Source: Cocos nucifera
Lineage: Eukaryota > Streptophyta > Magnoliopsida > Arecales > Arecaceae
DNA: 64,000 nt
Direction: 5' to 3'
NCBI GenBank assembly: GCA_006176705.1
Contig: QRFJ01000006.1
Coordinates: forward strand, 5,917,954 to 5,981,953
The first letter of the stretch is position 1. The number at the start of each line of letters is the position of its first letter. A model generated the notes under the pieces. It was not told where the DNA came from. It was given only the letters and a program-made list of their open reading frames with translations, and searched no databases. Of the stretch, positions 49,822-59,800 are shown piece by piece. The position numbers were made by a program, and so were the translations under genes.

Positions 49822-50758
49822 TGTTGGTGCAGAAACTGATCGTCGCCGAAGGTCGTCGGAGTCGAGACCGCTGAGGTCGCCGTCAGGAACCTGCAAAACA
49901 AAATCCCGTTCGGAGCCGGTGGGGGGTGGCTCCAACAGGACCCTCCGACGCCCAAGTCAGCTCTAGCCAATAGAAATGGAGTACTCGAAAATGAGTTCCA
50001 GAGCTTAGAGAAGAAGAGGAGAGCTTAGAGATCAGAGCGATTAGAGTTAGCGTATCTGGAGGGGTCCTTTTTATAGCGGAGCTTGATGGTGACAGCTGCA
50101 GCCGTGTGCTGGCGGGCCACTTGAGGTTCGACGGAGCCAGTCTCACGGAAAGGTGCCGTGTGCGATGGGTTGATGGTGACAGCTGCAGCCACATGCTGGT
50201 GGGTCGCTCGAGGTTCGATGGAGCCAGTCCCACGGGATGGTGACAGCCATCGCCTCCTCATAGCGGATCGCTATCACTCAGTGGACTGATGGTGATGGCT
50301 GCAGAGCTTGCGGCGGATGAAGGGTTGAAGGCTTTCGTCGTGTGCCCATTTTGGAGGAGTTCGGACTCCTGAAGAGGAAGCTTGGAGGGAGTTCGGCTCC
50401 CATGGGCATCTGGCTGGAGGTATGCAGCTAAGGCTTGTCCGCTGAGGAGTTCAGCCGCTGGGAATCCGAAGCTTGGCCGTTGGAGAGTTTGGCCGAATGT
50501 TGGACTTCGACTGAGGCTCGTCAGCTGAGGAGTTCGAGGAGCTCGGCCGCTACGAAGTTCGACCGGCTAAACGGGTTGGAAGAAGCTCGGCCACTGGGGG
50601 TTCGGTCGAAGCCCGGCTGCTTGGAGTCCAAGGAGCTCGAACGCTAAGTAGTTCGATCGACTGTAGGAGTTCAGCTAAGACCTGTCCATCGAAGCTCTTC
50701 CGCGGCTACAGATTGCCGTCGAGCTAGACTTCGATGGGAGCAAAATTTATCCCCAACA
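49822..50758 (-). repeat. 5' LTR of element 4 (two internal 65-bp units)
   Basis: 937 bases, from TGTTGGTGCAGAAAC to TTATCCCCAACA on the + strand. It aligns with 41073-42072 except for one missing 65-base unit. A TATA box (minus strand CTATAAAAAGG) lies near 50068. Confidence 0.9.
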
Positions 50759-51675
50759 ACGTTGAAGCTCGAGAGAGATCTTATCTCTAGCCAAGGTTAA
50801 AGGATATCTTATCTCCTATTGAAGTTGACGTTGAAGCTCGGGGGAGATCTTATCTCCAGCCGAGGTTGAAGGAGATCTTATCTCCTGTTGATATTGCAGT
50901 TGAAGCTCGGAGAAGATCTTATTTTCAGTCGAGGTTGACGTTGAAGTGAAAGCTCGGGAGAGATCTTATCTCCAGTCGAGGTTGAAGTTGAAGCTCGGAG
51001 GAGATCTTATCTCCAATCAAGGTTGAAGAAGATTTTGTCTTCTGTTGAGGTTGACATTGAAGCTTGGAAGAGATCTTATCTCCAATCGAGGTTGAAGGAG
51101 ATCTTATCTCCTGTTGGCATTGAATCTTGAAGGAGATCTTATCTCCAACCGAGGTTGAAGAAAATCTTATCTCCTATTGAAGTTGATGTTAAAGCTTGGG
51201 GGAGATCTTATCTTCAGCCAAGGTTGAAGGAGATCTTATCTCCTATTGATGTTATAGTTGAAGCTCGAGGGAGATCTTGTCTCCAACCGAGATTGACATT
51301 GAAGTGGAAGCTCAGAAGAGATCTTATCTCTAGCCGAGGTTGAAGTTGAAGCTCGGGGGAGATCTTATCTCCAGCCAAGGTTGAAGAAGATCTTATCTCC
51401 TGTTGACGTTGAAGCTCGAATGAGATATTATCTCCAATCGAGGTTGAAGGAGATCTTATCTTCTGTTGAAGTTGACGTTGAAGCTTGGGGGAGATCTTAT
51501 CTCCAATCAAAATTGACATTGAAGCTCAGGAGAGATCTTATCTCCAGTCGAGGTTGAAGAAGATCTTATCTCTTATTGAGATTGATGTTGAAGCTCAGGG
51601 GAGATCTTATCTCCAACCGAGGTTGAAGGAGATCTTATCTCCTATTAAAGTTGACGTTGAAGCTCGAGGAAGAAT
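50759..51675. repeat. 3' array of element 3, part right of the element 4 insertion
   Basis: Starts with the ACGTT duplicate at 50759-50763. Units of the form GTTGAAGCTCGGGGGAGATC are paired with GAGGTTGAAGGAGATCTTAT, so each period holds two GAGATCTTATCTCC-type cores. Spacers differ from those in element 4. Confidence 0.9.
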
Positions 51676-51897
51676 TCTGATCTCGAGTTCCCATGCTTGC
51701 GGCTTATTGTGGAAGCCGAGCTCATTATGGACATCGGGCTTGTCATGGATGCCGAACTATGATCTCTCTTGCAAACCAGGATAAGGTTCTGTCATTTGCA
51801 TTTGACGTAGTCAGGTTGTCGTGGAAAAGCACATGTAAGGATTCTCCATCGAGCTTCTTCCTTCTCCACGTCTTTGGTCTACGGGGTTCCGACCTTT

Positions 51898-52513
51898 GCT
51901 CATGCTAAGATGAGGTTCTTCTCCTATTCCTAATAGATTGCAGGGGCATATTTAGGATTGTTGTTGGAGCCTCTCTTCTCACCTCGTCTAAAATGAACAA
52001 GGCCTTCAACTTTGCTCCTATTAGGATGTGGTTCTCCTTCTGTTCCTAACGGATCGTGGGGGCATATAAGGGCCATTGTCAGGACCTCTCCCTCCATCTC
52101 GTCTAAAATAAATGAGGTCTTCGACTTTGCTCGCGTTAGAATGAGGTTCTCCTCTTGTTCCTAACAGGCTATGGGGGCACATAAGGGCCGTTGTCAGAGC
52201 CTCTCCTCCCATCTCGTCTAAAATGAACGAGGCCTTCGACTTTGCTCGTGTTAGGACGAGATTCTCCTCCTATTCCTAACGAGCTGTGGAGGCACATAAG
52301 TGCCATTATCAGGACCTCTCTCCCCATCTCATCTAAAATGAATAAGACCTTCAATTTTGCTCGCGTTAGGACGAGGTTCTCCTCCTATTCCTAACAGGCT
52401 GTAGGGGCACATAAGGGCTATTGTCAGGATCTCTTCTCACATCTCATCTAAAATGAATGAAGCCTTCAACTTGCTCATGTTAGGACGAGGTTTTTCTTCT
52501 ATTCCTAACATGG
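51898..52513. repeat. 115-bp tandem repeats in the 3' region of element 3
   Basis: About 5.3 units of 115 bases, each with GAGGTTCTCCTCCTATTCCT, GGGGCACATAAGGGCC and CTCGTCTAAAATGAACGAGG. Element 2 has only about one such segment (near 35770-35810), so copy number changed between relatives. Confidence 0.88.
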
Positions 52514-52799
52514 CCACTATTGATTGCTTCTTTCCTATTATCAGATAGTTTTTGCACCAAGAAATAATAATATTAAAATAGAGGAGTTTTATTGAAGAAA
52601 AATTATCGGCAGTACATTCTTAGATTCTCTAAGTTTCAAGGTCGTGGGAGCGTTGTTCCTCCGAGCTTCTTCAGGTGATAAGTTCTGAGTCGAACGACCT
52701 TCTCTATTTCATATGGGTCTTTTCAATTCGGGGCAACCTTCCTCTGGCTATGAGGCTGAGAGATGGCAGCTCACCGAAGTACTAAGCCCCCCAGAGATA

Positions 52800-54281
52800 G
52801 CATTAATGATGTCGGGAGATGGCCGATCTTCTTGTTGTTCCTTCCTCATTGGTGGTTCTAGCTGCGATAGCACCATTGGTTTGCTTCAGACCGACGTCTG
52901 TGAAGCATTGAGGGAGGCATAGTTATAAAATCTTCAGGAGGAACTTCTTCGCGCCCTTTCGTCGAAACTTCTTTGACGACAAGCTCGATGAGGAGTTCGG
53001 GCTCGCTTGCGCTTGGGGGGAGTTTATGAGCACAGCCGAACTTCATTCGGCCCTCCATCAGCGGTGAGTCTATGCCGCTCTCCTGCGGCTTCCTCATACT
53101 TCAACTTGAAGGCTTCTTCCGCTCAGGCATATCCCTCAGCACGAGCTAGTATATCGGTAAAGTTCTTGGGATACTTCTTCTCCAGAGAGAATAACAAATC
53201 GTTCTTCTAAAGGCCGTCCTTGAGTGTGACCATCACAACTGACCGGTTCGGATTTCAGACCTCCAATGCAGCAGCATTAAACCAGATGACATAAGTCCGG
53301 ACAGATTCTTCCTCCTTCTGCTTGATATTCATCAGGAAATCCAAACCTCGGTGCGGACATCGGCTGCTGACGAAGTGAGCCGCAAACTGATGGTTCATCT
53401 GGTCAAAACAGAAGATCATACCTAACTTCAACATCGAGTACTAATTTTTTGCTGCTCCCTTTAAGGTAGATGGAGAAGCTCGGCATAATATGGCGTCTGA
53501 TGCGTCATGGAGCAGCATCATGGTTCAGAAGACTTTCAGATGATCGACCGGATTAGAGGTTCCATCGTAGCTTTCAAATTGGGGGAGCTTAAAATTCGGC
53601 GAAATGGGCTCTTGCATAATTCAGAGAGAGAAAGAGGATCGATGTGGCATCATCATGGTGAGCTGGAACGACGTGGCCGAGCTCCTCAATCCATCGATCC
53701 ATCCTCCTAGTTTCTGATTGAAGATGTCATCTCGATCGTAGGTCTTGGATGGCTTCCGACTGTGGATGGAGAAGGTCCCTTTCGGAGAAAAACCATGATC
53801 CAAGCAAGGATCTTCTGCTCTTTATTTCTCCTTCCTAGGGATGACGGGTATGCTAGCCCAAGTGCTCCTCCTTGGAACTGATTTCTGACATCTTGATGGT
53901 GGATTTTTTGATAAAATTACCGTTGGAGGCTGCTGCATGGCCTGCACCATCTCGGTGAGGCTCTGAACCTGCTGCATCAGTAGGTTGAACTACTCTGGAT
54001 CTACCATAGCCGTCGGTGGAGAAGGAGGTTGAAGTGCCGACATTGGAGTCGGAACGAGCAGATCTGGCTCGGATCTGACGGCAGAAGCGGTAGATCTCCT
54101 GGTAGTTGCCTTCTTTGGAGGCATTTCTTGGGATTGAGGAAGAGGATGGAGATGGACCTTGGAGAAGAAGCTCCACAGGATCGACTGAGCACTCCTTTAA
54201 GAACAAGGATACCTCAGAAATAAAGGGCCCTTCCTCTAGCGCCAATCCTATTGTTGCAGAATCTGGTTGACGCCGAATCAA
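52800..54281 (-). pseudogene. gag fragments of element 3
   Basis: The N-terminal portion is open from 54281 to 53853 (EVSLFLKECSVDPVELLLQG). Capsid-like sequence follows, decayed, from about 53640 to 53100, corresponding to the gag core of element 4. The zinc-knuckle part is missing, and at about 52790 the sequence jumps past pol to the 3' region. Not a functional gene in this copy. Confidence 0.75.
54229..54248 (-). other. Primer binding site of element 3
   Basis: Minus strand GGATTGGCGCTAGAGGAAGG directly follows the 5' LTR end. Confidence 0.72.
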
Positions 54282-55644
54282 GCTGGAGTCATGGAAGATG
54301 AGGTCGCCGCTGATGACCTGTAAAACAAAGTTTCGTTCAGAGTCGGTAGTAGTGGCTCCGATAGGACCCTTTGACGATCAAGTCAGCTCTTCTGACCAAT
54401 AAAAATGGAGTGCTTAAAAAATAGTTCAGCAGAATTTCAGTAAGAAGAAGAGAGCTTAGAGAAAACATATATGGAGGATCCCTTTTTATAGATGGAGCTT
54501 GGAGCTAATAGTGATAGCCTGGCCGCTCGGAGTCGCGTGAGAGGGGCACCGCCTGCAGCAAACTGACAGTGACAGCCATAGCCGTCTGGTAGCTGGAAAC
54601 TCAAGACCGCATGAGAGAAGCATCGTCTACAGCAGACTGACGGCGACAGCCATAACTGTCCGGTACTGAGCCACTCGGGGCCATATAGGGTTCGATACAG
54701 AGAGGGAGAGGTATCGTCAGATTGATAGTGATCGTTCATTGAGATTCAATAATCAAAGTTTGGAGGAAGCAGGCATTGATCGGTGAAGAGCTTTGACATA
54801 CATCAATTTCAGAGGAGTTCGGACTCCTAAAGGAGATACGGCTAGAAGAGATCATTCGAAAGGAGTTTGACTCCTAGAGGAGTCCGACTGAAGGAGGAGT
54901 TCGGCTCCTGTAGAAATCCGACTGAAGGAGGAGTCCGAAAGAAGTTCGACTCCTGACGGAACTTGACTGAAGGAGAAAAATAGAAGAAGTTCGGCTCCTG
55001 GAGGAATCCGACTGAATGAGTCTGGAAGAAGTTCGACTCCTGTAGAAATCCGACTATATGAGAGATTCGAAAGGAGTTTAACTTCTGTAGGTATCCGACT
55101 GAAGGAGAAGTCCGACTAAAAGAGAAATTCGAAAGGAGTTCGATTGCTGAAGGAATCCGACTGAAGAAGAAATCTAGAAAGAGTTCGGCCGAAGGAGAAG
55201 TTCGGAAGAAGTTCGACTCCTAGAGAAATCCGGCTAAAGAAGAAGTCTGGAAGGAGTTCGGCTCCTGTAGGCATCCGACTGAAAGAGAGATCCGAAAGGA
55301 GTTTGGCTCCTGGAGAAGTCCGACTGAGGAAGAAGTTTGGGAGGAGTTCGGCTGAGGCTCGACCGTTGAAGAGTTCGGCCGACTGAAAAAGTTCGGCTAA
55401 GATTTAGCCGTCGGAAGAGTTTGGCTGGCTGAAGGAGTTCGGCTAAGATTTGACCGCTGGAAGAATTCGGCTGAAATCCGACAACTGAAAAAAAAAAAAA
55501 ATTCGATCGAAGCTCTTCCATGATTACTGATTGCATTAGGCTAAGCATCAGACTGAAATTCGATCGAAGCTCTTCCATGATTACTGATTGCATTAGGCTA
55601 AGCATCAGACTGAACTTCGACGGGAGTAAAATTTATCCCCAACA
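54249..55644 (-). repeat. 5' LTR of element 3
   Basis: About 1,396 bases, aligning with 39427-40856. It contains the roughly 45-base unit block (about 54840-55480) and an extra, perfect 57-bp tandem duplication at 55499-55612 that the other LTR lacks. Confidence 0.85.
55499..55612. repeat. Perfect 57-bp tandem duplication in the 5' LTR of element 3
   Basis: The unit AAATTCGATCGAAGCTCTTC...CATCAGACTG occurs twice without a mismatch, starting at 55499 and 55556. The other LTR has one copy near 40765-40830, so the duplication happened after insertion. Confidence 0.92.
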
Positions 55645-56103
55645 TTTACAAAAGAGTTGACTATGTTGAAAACTAATTACATATCACAAAATAGATTTTG
55701 AAGAGCTTCTAGGATATAAATAGAGGTAGTAATCAAAGAGCTAGATTGGATACGGATTGGACCAAAAATTTATAAACCTAAATCCAAACCCAAACCCGAG
55801 TTATTTATTAAATAAATTAAAAACTTAAACCTAAACTCAACATATTTATTAAACAAATAATCCAATACAATACACATATAAATTATTTATTAAATAAATC
55901 AAACCAATTTAAACAAATTAAATATATTAAATAAATCATAAATAAATTAAATAAATCAAGTTATAATTCAATCTAATTATTAAAAGAATTAAAAGTATCA
56001 GAGACCTCAACATAAATCTTACTTATTTAATAAATAGATCCACAAACACTGATCTATTTATGATCCAAATACAATTATATTAAACCTAAATCTTCTTAAA
56101 ATA
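55645..56103. repeat. AT-rich unit X', right copy; begins with the TTTAC duplication of element 3
   Basis: From TTTACAAAAGAGTTGACTA to CTTCTTAAAAT, similar to 38955-39421 with scattered substitutions. The first five bases are the right target-site duplication of element 3. Confidence 0.8.
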
Positions 56104-56818
56104 GATCGGATTAGCGGTCGGAACATAAACTGCCCTTAAAAACAATGGTGGCTTGTTCCACGGTATCCCTTCCCCGTGCAGACCTAAGTTGTTATTCTCT
56201 TCAACAATCAAAGGGAGGATGTCAGTCTTACTGAAATCTTATGTCGAACCTGACATAATTTATCTTGGCACCACATCCGGCCCTAGCAACGCCATGCATG
56301 AATAGCTCATCGATGCCTCTACTACAAGCTGAGAAAAATTCAGCCAGACCTGGCCATGCTTGTAGGAGCACAAGCATGAAGCAACCCCACAGAAACGAGG
56401 GACTGCTTCAATGTCTGTCAAGAGCAAAGAACCTCCCTAATTTGCTCTAAATATTTGTTTTAAGATAAGAATAAACAACAGATCTTCATTGATGAATTAA
56501 AGTACATACGTTGTAGTAAAAAACCTTTTTTCCTGGGTTTCCATTTCCTTTCCATCTCTATACAAAGACAACAATTATGAGCCTTGTTAATGTCCTCCCA
56601 CCTTTTCTCCAGCACCACTGGCAGCTGAAAACAATGAAGTACAAACCGTAAGCCTCGAGCTGCACACAATCAGGCGGTGGAAGACCTGGTTATATGCTAC
56701 GGTTGTAGATTAGAATGCCATCGTCGGAGTTCCAAGTCTATCAAGAAACTGCAGCCTGGAAAAGAACAAAGCTATATGCTAACTACTCAAAATTTGCAAG
56801 TCTCGCTACTTTTAAGCC
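56104..56818. other. Intergenic and 3' UTR of the ER J-protein gene
   Basis: No gene is seen. The part next to 56818 is the presumed 3' UTR of the leftward ERDJ3A-like gene. Confidence 0.5.
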
Positions 56819-59800
56819 TCATCTAAAAACAGGTTTCTGCTGAATCTTAGAGAATTGGATATCCCCATTAAGAACAGAACTGACAAACTTCTCTGCTTCC
56901 TCCATTGTAACTTCATCTGTATAAACTGCAAACTTCCCCTTCCGAGGCTTGTAAGCCACCAGAAGCATATCAAAGGACTTGAACCCTGACCTGTCAAAGG
57001 AGTATAGAAATGCCGAATGCTTGGAGGCATCCAGCAGCGAGTAAGTAATTGAATCCCCCAAGTTGTCGGCCAGGTTTTGTCGCCTCACTAATGACTTCTG
57101 GGAGACCTGAATGATAAGGGTCAAGAGAACAGCAGTTTCAGTATTTGCAACAAGCTTCGGTCAACAACAGGAGTAAATGATAATAATAAAAGTTCAATGT
57201 TTGTGATTCATTACAATACACACCAACTTTCCAAAAAAACCAAGAAAGTGGGAGTCAGATCTACTAACCGCTGACAGAATGGCTTCTAGCTTCTCTTTAG
57301 TTTTGGATGACCTGAAGGCACCTATGATGCATACCACGGTCTTGGATCCACAAATATTATCTACACTCAGAGATGTGAGAAAAGGAATATTTCCCCCCTG
57401 TGATCCCGTCTTTGATGTTTTCTTGGCTTGGTTTGAAGTTGCCTTCTTATTTTTCTTCTCAAAACTTTCAAGCAATGCTGTCAACTCATTGATGCCGGAT
57501 TTTAAATCCTTGATGGTGATTCCTGCTCTTAGAACACACTCCTCACCATTTGCAAGCCTACCAACAACAGCTGGAAGCTTATCCACCCCAAACCTTTTTA
57601 AAGTACGGTGTGAAACATCATGAACCTTCAGAAACACAAACAACCATTTACAATTTTAGCAGCTTAAACAAGACTTCATCTTGTGCTACAGACTCCTTGC
57701 AGAAAGGCAGATAGTAATGCAACATTAAAGTGTGATGCAACTCGGAAGTCCTTATTTGCAGCTGTATTATTAGAGAGTAAATATAATTTAAAATCAAAGA
57801 GTTAAAAATGTGGGGGAGTCATGTTCATAATGTATTAAGGAGTTTATATGAACTAATTTTTAATGTAAAAGTCAAGAGTTGATATACAAGTTGAAAATAA
57901 GAATGCTGTAAGCTAATACCATTTAAATAATGAACAAAACGCGCCACTCAAAATTCCTTTTCTTAACAGGGACTCTTCTGCAAAAATACGTAGTATAACT
58001 GAGTGGAAAACCAAGGGTAAAACCAACAGGAATAAGGGGCATATGATGACATGGAAGTTTGGTATATAACAGTGTAGTGTCAGGCAAGCAGCAGGAGAAT
58101 AAAACTTCTCAAGGACAAAATTAATTGGAAGAAGCAAGTTATAAGGATGCAAAAATGTGGATCATAACATGCAGCAAAATATTTATAAGCTTACCTCCGC
58201 ATCATAGAATACAAAGCGTTTGCAATACAACCCACTGATGGTACGCCACATAACTGGTGTATCTTTCTTGGTCGAGAGCAGCAACACTTGTGGAAGATTT
58301 GAGGTGCTTGAGGAAAAGTCAAACCGATCAAGGTCTACACGTATGGAAAATCTTGGTAGTTGGTCCTGACAGAAGCTTTTCAGACTCCTAACATCAAATT
58401 CACCGCTATATTCTACCAAGGAGCCCTTTTCACAGGATTTATATGAGTAAATGAACAAACGAGCTGATTTGGAGGCTGATGATACACCAAGACCCTTACA
58501 CAGAGTCTGTTCACTAAGGCAATTTATCCTACCAGCCTGCAAAAGGAATGAATACTACTTAGTGGTGAATATCTAAGATGAGTTGATAGAGTATAATGAT
58601 GACACAAGAACATCAGAATTTCAAGAAGGAAGAATGCACACAGATCATGGACTTACCTTTAATGCTCCATGTAATGAACTGGCAACATCCTCTACAATGG
58701 ATTCTAATACATGATATCCCTTGGCAGAAGGTGTATAAAATAATAGAAGCCAAGTCAAGCCTTGACCACTTATTTGTTTGTTAAAAAATTGTGAATTGAT
58801 ATCCTCAAGGCTCCCAGAAGAAGAAAATCTGGAGTTCTGTCCACCCGAGCTACTGAAACCACCATAACGGTTCCCAGCATTCATCCCACCACCAAAAAAG
58901 TTGGAAAATATATCACCAAAGTCAAAACCAAATGGACTTCCCCCAGAATCACGGTCACCACCAAAGGAGAAGGAAAAAGTCTTTGTATTTCCTTGACCAC
59001 CCATTGTCTGCCATCCACCAGGGTTAGAGGTAAAGTAACTGCTTCCAGGGCCACCACTTGTGAAGTATGTATATCCATCTTGATTCCCAAAATTACCTCC
59101 ATCAAATCCTGGGTTACCCTTCTCATCTCCATACAAATCATAGTTCTTCCTCTTCTCTTCATCTGAGAGAATTCCATATGCTAGAGGAAAAAGAAAAGCA
59201 TAATTATTAAAACATAAGCATGTACACTATTAAAGCATGTTTACAGTATAATCAGCAAACTATACACAAAGCAAAGGAATTTAACTAGAATAGTATTTGT
59301 TACTCCTAATAATAGCAAAACACAAAACCTCAGAAAAAAATATAGGTGACAACAATGGACAACGTATCATGTGTTCTAATGGCACAAAAGTAAAGGCAGG
59401 AGTTAAGATAATCTCCTCCACAGAGGAGGTACATTAACATTGACCGTGTGTGCGAAGACAAGTAGCCACTGATCTCAATTTCTACCACTCGGAGGAAGAA
59501 GGGAAGGTAAACGTTCTCCATGCCTGGATGTTGACCTACACATGGTTAGGTACGTTCAAGACCAAGAACCGGACATATACATCTGAATAGTCTAGCAGGA
59601 AAAAATGATAATATATAGCCACAAAATATTTTGCATCTTCAAGATAAGGAATAAAACCAAAATAGCCTTCCAAGAAAAGAAAAGATTCATAACGGAAAAA
59701 AAAATGTTGACAGCAACGTCTCGCTAATAAAAATTTTGTAAAGCAATAAAAGAAACAAGCTTAGCCTTAGCCCATGAGTTAAAACATCAAGAAGACAGAG

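Larger units (their letters stand above)
41073..50758 (-). mobile_element. Tat-lineage Ty3/gypsy LTR retrotransposon with pol (element 4), nested in element 3
   Basis: A 9,686-base element. LTRs are 41073-42072 (3') and 49822-50758 (5'), flanked by exact ACGTT. Ends are TGTTGG...CCAACA. In element order it has a primer site (49802-49821), gag, a 962-codon protease-RT-RNase H-RNase H frame, a broken integrase, a hairpin-core tandem array and a polypurine tract (AGTAGGGGGGCTAG) before the 3' LTR. Gag and pol lie in one frame interrupted by TGA codons; integrase carries two TAG stops and one frameshift. It is the best-preserved pol source in the window and the youngest insertion by nesting. Confidence 0.92.
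39427..55644 (-). mobile_element. Non-autonomous, pol-less Tat-lineage LTR retrotransposon (element 3), split by element 4
   Basis: The LTRs are 39427-40856 (3') and 54249-55644 (5'), minus orientation, with exact flanking TTTAC. The own sequence is about 6.5 kb once element 4 (41073-50758) and one ACGTT are removed. In element order: 5' LTR, primer site, gag fragments (54280 to about 52800), a junction at about 52790 where pol is missing, a 115-bp tandem array, a hairpin-core array (51675-50759 continuing at 41072-40930), a polypurine tract and the 3' LTR. It matches element 2 in structure and junction, on the opposite strand. Confidence 0.88.

Noticed and set aside
38955..56103. X and X' as outer LTRs of a larger element
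   Set aside because: Order is X-LTR ... LTR-X' with TTTAC exactly at the LTR ends, so X lies outside element 3; X lacks TG...CA ends and primer or polypurine sites.
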